Part shown: positions 61,694 to 64,000 of the stretch, piece by piece
Layout of the letters: every line of letters starts with the position of its first letter
How positions within the stretch are numbered: the first letter of the stretch is position 1
DNA from: Bacillota bacterium
Lineage (GTDB): Bacteria > Bacillota > Clostridia > Christensenellales > SZUA-584
Assembly (NCBI GenBank): GCA_023410475.1
Contig: JAEYPS010000037.1
Location: 16,775 to 80,774, forward strand
Length of the DNA stretch: 64,000 bases
Direction: 5' to 3'
Notes under the pieces: generated by a model
What the model was told of the DNA's origin: nothing
Databases searched by the model: none
What the model saw: only the letters and a program-made list of their open reading frames with translations
Translations under genes and position numbers: made by a program

Positions 61694-62425
61694 GTGAGGC
61701 TCAATAAATATATAGCGCTGTGCGGCGCCGCTTCGAGAAGGGGCGCCGATAAGCTTATAGCCGATGGCAAAGTGGCCGTCAACGGCGAGCCGGTATCGTC
61801 TGTGGGACAGGATATCGACGAGGCCAAGGATGTCGTCACCGTGAACGGGGAAAAAATATCGCCCGAAAAAGACAATGTCTATATCATGCTTAACAAGCCA
61901 GCAGGCGTGATATCTTCATGCCGCGACGACAGAGGCAGGAAAACGGTTGTCGATCTCGTAAAAGACGTAAGGAAACGGGTCTATCCTGTAGGCAGGCTCG
62001 ACTACGATACCGAAGGGCTGCTCATACTGACGAGCGACGGCGACTTCGCGTACAGGTGCACGCATCCGAAGCACGAAGTAAACAAAAATTATTACGCCGA
62101 GGTAGAGGGGCCGCTTGACGGCAAGGCGTTAAAAGCGCTGCGTAGAGGAGTCGTGATCGACGGAAGGGCAACCGCAAAGGCGCAAGTGGAGCTGCTCGGG
62201 AAAGACGCAGACGTAACAAAGCTTAATATTACGATTCATGAAGGAAGGAACAGGCAGATAAAAAAGATGATGCAGAGCGTCGGCTGCAGCGTTAAGTATC
62301 TCAAAAGAATAGCGATAGGCGCGTTGGAGCTTGGTGACCTTGAAAGAGGCAAATGGAGGGAGCTCAGCGCAGAGGAACTTATGCTGCTCGGCACTGAAAA
62401 AGGCAGCAAAAATAAAAGCTTTTAG
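61694..62425 (+). CDS. rluB: ribosomal large-subunit pseudouridine synthase B
   Basis: A 243-residue RsuA/RluB family enzyme with an N-terminal S4 RNA-binding domain (RLNKYIALCGAASRRGADKLI) and a synthase domain. The catalytic aspartate is in GRLDYDTEGLLILTSDGD, and IHEGRNRQIKKM is the second motif. It modifies 23S rRNA. GTG start behind AGGAGG. Downstream of scpAB it occupies the same place as in Bacillus. Confidence 0.94.
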   Translation: MRLNKYIALCGAASRRGADKLIADGKVAVNGEPVSSVGQDIDEAKDVVTVNGEKISPEKDNVYIMLNKPAGVISSCRDDRGRKTVVDLVKDVRKRVYPVGRLDYDTEGLLILTSDGDFAYRCTHPKHEVNKNYYAEVEGPLDGKALKALRRGVVIDGRATAKAQVELLGKDADVTKLNITIHEGRNRQIKKMMQSVGCSVKYLKRIAIGALELGDLERGKWRELSAEELMLLGTEKGSKNKSF

Positions 62426-62456
62426 AGCAATAGCCCTTTATTATGCGATAAATATG

Positions 62457-62485
62457 TTGAATTTTTCACAATTATGCTTTATCAT
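62457..62485 (+). promoter_or_regulatory. sigma-A promoter of gap
   Basis: TTGAAT, 17 bases, TATCAT, about 47 bases before the start codon. Confidence 0.7.
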
Positions 62486-62531
62486 TAAAATAGGTAAAGT
62501 TTGAAATTTATTTTTGTATGGAGGATTTATT

Positions 62532-63539
62532 ATGGCAGTAAAAGTTGGTATTAACGGTTTTGGGCGTATCGGAAGACTGGTTTTCAGAGCGGCTGTAGCC
62601 AACCCTGATATCGAGATACTCGGAATCAACGATCCTTTTATCGATCCTGAGTACATGGTCTATATGCTGACTTATGATACGGTTCACGGTCGCTTCAAGG
62701 GAACGGCAGAGTATGCTGAAGACGGCATCATAGTCAACGGTAAGAAAATTGCGGTATACGCTTGCATGAACCCCGAGGAGATACCGTGGGACAAGTGCGG
62801 AGCAGAGTATATCGTTGAATCGACGGGCGTGTTCACAACGACTGAAAAAGCAAGCGCGCATTTCAAGGGCGGCGCTAAGAAAGTCGTCATTTCGGCTCCT
62901 TCCGCCGATGCACCCATGTTTGTCATGGGCGTTAACCAGGAAAACTACAAGGCTGACATGAAGGTCGTTTCCAACGCTTCGTGCACAACGAACTGTCTCG
63001 CTCCTATCGCCAAGGTTATAAACGACAATTTCGGCATCATCGAAGGGCTTATGACCACCGTTCACGCAACGACGGCAACGCAGAAGACGGTAGACGGGCC
63101 TTCGAAGAAGGACTGGAGAGGCGGCAGAGGCGCTGCTTTTAACATCATTCCGTCGTCCACCGGCGCAGCTAAGGCCGTAGGCAAGGTAATACCCGAGCTC
63201 AACGGAAAGCTCACGGGTATGGCGTTCAGAGTTCCCACAGCTGACGTATCTGTTGTCGACCTGACTGTACGTCTCGAGAAGGCGACCACTTACGACGAGA
63301 TAAAGGCAGCTATGAAAGCGGCTTCCGAAGGCGCTATGAAAGGCGTTCTCGGCTATACAGAAGACAAGGTAGTTTCTTCCGACTTTATCGGAGACGCAAG
63401 GACAAGCATATTCGACGCTGACGCGGGCATAATGCTCAACGCCAATTTCGTTAAGCTCGTATCCTGGTACGACAACGAGTGGGGCTATTCGGTCAAAGTA
63501 TTGGAGCTTATCTCCCATATGGCGTCTGTTGACAAATAA
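62532..63539 (+). CDS. gap: glyceraldehyde-3-phosphate dehydrogenase
   Basis: A 335-residue glycolytic enzyme with the Rossmann start VGINGFGRIGRL and the catalytic cysteine in SNASCTTNCLAP; VSVVDLTVRLEK and WYDNEWGYS are standard. The start is ATG 62532 behind a strong TGGAGG. The aspartate in NDPFIDP at the end of strand 2 points to NAD use. Transcribed alone, with a terminator after it; no pgk or cggR follows. Confidence 0.97.
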   Translation: MAVKVGINGFGRIGRLVFRAAVANPDIEILGINDPFIDPEYMVYMLTYDTVHGRFKGTAEYAEDGIIVNGKKIAVYACMNPEEIPWDKCGAEYIVESTGVFTTTEKASAHFKGGAKKVVISAPSADAPMFVMGVNQENYKADMKVVSNASCTTNCLAPIAKVINDNFGIIEGLMTTVHATTATQKTVDGPSKKDWRGGRGAAFNIIPSSTGAAKAVGKVIPELNGKLTGMAFRVPTADVSVVDLTVRLEKATTYDEIKAAMKAASEGAMKGVLGYTEDKVVSSDFIGDARTSIFDADAGIMLNANFVKLVSWYDNEWGYSVKVLELISHMASVDK

Positions 63540-63561
63540 GAAAAAAGCTTATAGAATTAAG

Positions 63562-63600
63562 AAGGAGTGGTTGGTGACAGCCGCTCCTTTTGTCTTTTAA
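63562..63600 (+). terminator. terminator of gap
   Basis: AAGGAGTGG / CCGCTCCTT stem with one wobble and a 10-base loop, then a T-rich tract. Confidence 0.85.
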
Positions 63601-63642
63601 TGTACTTTTATACAGAATCGGCATGAAGCGTAACGACGTAGA

Positions 63643-63671
63643 TTGTGATAGCAAATGATATATGCTATACT
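63643..63671 (+). promoter_or_regulatory. promoter of the lamin-tail-domain gene
   Basis: TTGTGA, 17 bases, TATACT with an extended TGC. Predicted start near 63678. Confidence 0.6.
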
Positions 63672-63744
63672 CAAGTAAAGTAACAGCTGCTTATTTATGG
63701 ATATAAAACGGCTGTCGATCAAAGATAGGGCCTGCCTGTAACCG

Positions 63745-64000
63745 ATGAAGACGTTTTATAAAATACTCGTGATAATAATAGCATGCGGGGCTGTAGCAGC
63801 CGCCGTAATCTATCTTCCTTTGGGGGCGGGAGCCTCAGGCAGCAGCGCGCCTACTTCTTCGGGCGACGCCGGCGGCGTCCTCATAAACGAGGTCATGTCT
63901 TCCAACAAGGGCATATTCCCCGATAACAACGGAAACAGCAGCGACTGGGTTGAGCTTTTCAACCCAACGGACCGCGATATAGACCTCACGAACTGCGCGC
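63745..64000 (+). CDS. lamin-tail-domain protein, 3' end cut by window edge
   Basis: The first 85 codons. A signal anchor or signal peptide (MKTFYKILVIIIACG...) and a Gly/Ser spacer lead into GVLINEVMSSNKGIFPDNNG and DWVELFNPTDRDIDL, the start of a lamin tail domain (LTD). In Clostridia such domains often precede CotH-type spore-coat kinase or nuclease modules, which cannot be seen here. The SD is poor. About 65 leader bases before the start contain an ACAGC / GCTGT pairing that I could not assign. Confidence 0.75.
   Translation, partial: MKTFYKILVIIIACGAVAAAVIYLPLGAGASGSSAPTSSGDAGGVLINEVMSSNKGIFPDNNGNSSDWVELFNPTDRDIDLTNCA

Overview
The window reads as a spore-forming member of the Bacillota, most likely class Clostridia. 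The evidence is the yabP-yabQ-divIC cluster, a ytfJ (gerW) homologue, the forespore-type protease LonB next to LonA, a T-box leader in front of pheST, and a fused ispH-S1 gene of the kind known from Clostridia. Gene density is high and both strands are used. Many genes start with GTG or TTG behind good Shine-Dalgarno (SD) sequences. I saw no tRNA, rRNA, insertion sequence, prophage or CRISPR array.

Layout. 1-5.9 kb: cimA (cut by the left edge), leuB, ilvD and ilvB, part of a threonine-independent isoleucine pathway. It converges on a minus-strand operon (6.0-9.0 kb) for a four-subunit 2-oxoacid (3-methyl-2-oxobutanoate type):ferredoxin oxidoreductase plus a Dabb-domain protein. 9.3-16 kb: secA, prfB, a flavodoxin-ferredoxin protein, yabP, yabQ, divIC and a Ppx/GppA phosphatase. 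16-20 kb (minus): an acyltransferase with a zinc-ribbon tail, a GltS-like symporter and an MFS carrier. 20-22 kb: mtnA and a patatin-like protein that lacks the catalytic serine. 22.2-28.8 kb: a sigma-A promoter, two tandem c-di-GMP-I (GEMM) riboswitch aptamers, each followed by a terminator, and a 1993-residue exported protein with a VWA domain and about a dozen B-repeats. 29-35.5 kb: lgt, a DivIVA-like protein, a membrane LuxR regulator, and an MMPL transporter overlapping a secreted YhgE-type repeat protein. 35.5-41 kb: lonB, convergent with a phosphoesterase, engB/ysxC and lon. 41-46.8 kb: a lipoprotein, a DegV protein, a GIY-YIG protein, a HutP-family protein, cmk, plsC and ispH-rpsA. 47-53 kb: polA, coaE, a lytic transglycosylase, an orphan oligopeptide-binding lipoprotein and a SpoU methyltransferase. 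53-57 kb: T-box, pheS, pheT, zapA. 57.5-63.5 kb: an M50 protease, scpA, scpB, a DUF2953 protein, ytfJ, a D-Ala-D-Ala carboxypeptidase, rluB and gap. The right edge cuts a lamin-tail-domain protein.

Most of the window is core Clostridia housekeeping and sporulation content. The parts most worth a second look are: (1) the tandem riboswitch leader and the giant surface protein it should control, including an A at the position I align with the ligand-contacting G20 of the Vc2 aptamer; (2) the lonB 5' region, where an intrinsic terminator hairpin, the lonB SD and a sigma-G-like promoter are superimposed so that the -10 box lies in the hairpin loop; (3) the patatin pseudoenzyme; (4) a HutP-family RNA-binding protein coupled to cmk; (5) a small family of CCAAAAAGC/GCTTTTTGG palindromes between genes. 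All coordinates and motif calls were made by eye; no database search or folding program was run.
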